Source of the DNA: Cristatella mucedo
Taxonomy: Eukaryota > Bryozoa > Phylactolaemata > Cristatellidae
Reading direction: 5' to 3'
Assembly (NCBI GenBank): GCA_009760855.2
Contig: WPIO01000006.1
Location: 10,833,501 to 10,897,500 of the forward strand
DNA: 64,000 nt
Numbering within the stretch: position 1 is the stretch's first letter; every line of letters starts with the position of its first letter. Both the position numbers and the translations under genes were made by a program. The notes beneath the pieces are model-generated. The model was not told where the DNA came from. It searched no databases and saw only the letters and a program-made list of their open reading frames with translations. Below, piece after piece: positions 46,780 to 64,000 of the stretch.

Positions 46780-47177
46780 CCTATTAAAAATATGCCACTT
46801 AACAAGTCCCAGCACACGTGGTTCTGCACCAACTGAGCTGCTTGTTGGCAACAAACATTAACTGAACAAAGTCTTTGGTGCCTTGACTACCAGAGCTTAT
46901 AAAAATGCATCGATGCATCTTATGAAATCATGCAGATGAAGCGTTAAATATGTATAGAATAGATGTAAACACGAAGAATCTGTCAGCAGTGCTTCTGAAT
47001 TAGAATCTCGGCACTCTTGACAGCAGATGCTGCATTAAACGGCAGCCTGACCTGAGCTTAGACTTTGCGGATGCCATAGCAATTAGTAGGCTAAGACCAG
47101 TAGTTATCAATGATTGTCTTCAAGCCGAAATCTCGAGCCGAGCATGGCTGCCCGAGATGGCTGACGACCAAGCTCTC

Positions 47178-63289
<16,112 letters not shown>

Positions 63290-63819
63290 CTGTTTGCTGC
63301 GATGTGATCAAGATTTATGTGCTACAGCAACCGTAGGCAAAAACAATTACTTTGATATTTGCCAAAAATGGTCGCATGTGTGCAAGCTAAAATGTGGTAC
63401 CCACGAGAGAAAAACACTCGAAGATCCGAAGGAGTCGAACATAGCTGCCCTTGCACCGGCAGTGACTCGCATGGCAAGAAACAACCGACACATAATCAGG
63501 CACATGAGCATGACAGGGCATTCTCGGTTGCTGTTGTATCATATCAAAGAAATTGCATGACAGCAAAAAGTGTCGCATGCAGATCACACCGACCGTAAGG
63601 AAGCCGATGACATGCTGGCCTGCCAATCCTATTTCTCCTATGATCATTCCTAGATCTCTGAATGCCAAATGAATATCAGATGCCAATTCTAAATCTGTGA
63701 ATCTTAACGGTAGTAATAGAAGCAATACTGGGAGAGTTTGTCTGTCAGCAGTATGACTGCAAAGCCACGTGAGTCAAAAGAGGGATGAAGTGGGCATTCT
63801 AGCGTTTCAACATATGCAA

Positions 63820-64000
63820 TGTAATGTATCTCCGTCTGTAACTCCACAAAGTCATAAAGGCCATGTGGGTGTTACGCATGAGAGTTTTCTATAGCACACT
63901 CATAGCCTAAGCGGCTTTCGGTACGCATTCGGTAGCCAACAGGCTTCATCTCACCCAACAAAGAGAAAGTGGGAAGCATAGCAGAGTCAGGAGAGCAGTT
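63820..64000 (-). mobile_element. LINE A 3' end at the window edge
   Basis: The reverse complement ends in the family tail (acggagatacattacatt) and carries TKSVGYRMRTE-like text. It continues beyond the window. Confidence 0.8.

Overview
This window is animal nuclear DNA. It has spliced genes with GT-AG introns, long (CT)n/(GA)n arrays, many degenerate non-LTR retrotransposons (LINEs), tRNA-derived SINEs and small DNA transposons. It suggests a bilaterian, probably a lophotrochozoan such as a flatworm or mollusc. The sequence alone does not fix the species.

Three genes can be read exon by exon, with matching splice phases throughout. (1) A + strand gene at about 4.0-16.9 kb encodes the C-terminal part of an extracellular EGF/laminin-G protein of the pikachurin (EGFLAM)/agrin type. 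Visible domains are EGF, LG1, EGF, LG2 and the start of a third EGF; the 5' end is not identified. (2) A + strand gene at 27.6-44.7 kb is CRPPA (ISPD), the cytidylyltransferase that makes CDP-ribitol. Its whole coding region is present: 10 coding segments and about 480 residues. One of its introns would be only 22 nt. (3) A - strand gene at 63.3-47.2 kb is a GLI/Ci Hedgehog transcription factor: zinc fingers 2-5, the serine-rich processing region, the C-terminal acidic region and Gln/Ala/Pro-rich tails. Finger 1 and the N-terminus lie beyond the right edge. CRPPA and GLI converge tail to tail around 45.2-46.8 kb.

Layout: 0-4 kb is repeats and anonymous GC-rich DNA. 4-17 kb is the LG gene. 17-27.5 kb is intergenic, with a (CT)n array, LINE fragments, two hAT-type miniature elements with perfect 8-bp target duplications (one closely resembling the horizontally transferred SPIN family) and a degraded, nearly complete LINE. 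27.6-45.2 kb is CRPPA, with LINEs, SINEs, a mariner/pogo-like MITE and a nested antisense ORF pair in its introns. 45.2-47.2 kb is the convergent spacer. 47.2-64 kb is GLI, with a LINE carrying an intact-looking RT core in one intron.

CRPPA supplies the donor sugar for the ribitol-phosphate needed to build matriglycan on alpha-dystroglycan. Matriglycan is the ligand of LG domains in agrin, pikachurin, laminin and perlecan. Two neighbouring genes on the same strand therefore act at opposite ends of one cell-matrix adhesion pathway. GLI belongs to the separate Hedgehog pathway. Several repeat families (LINE 'B', its relatives and SINE 'S2') end in the same hairpin motif, which suggests the SINE is mobilised by the LINE.
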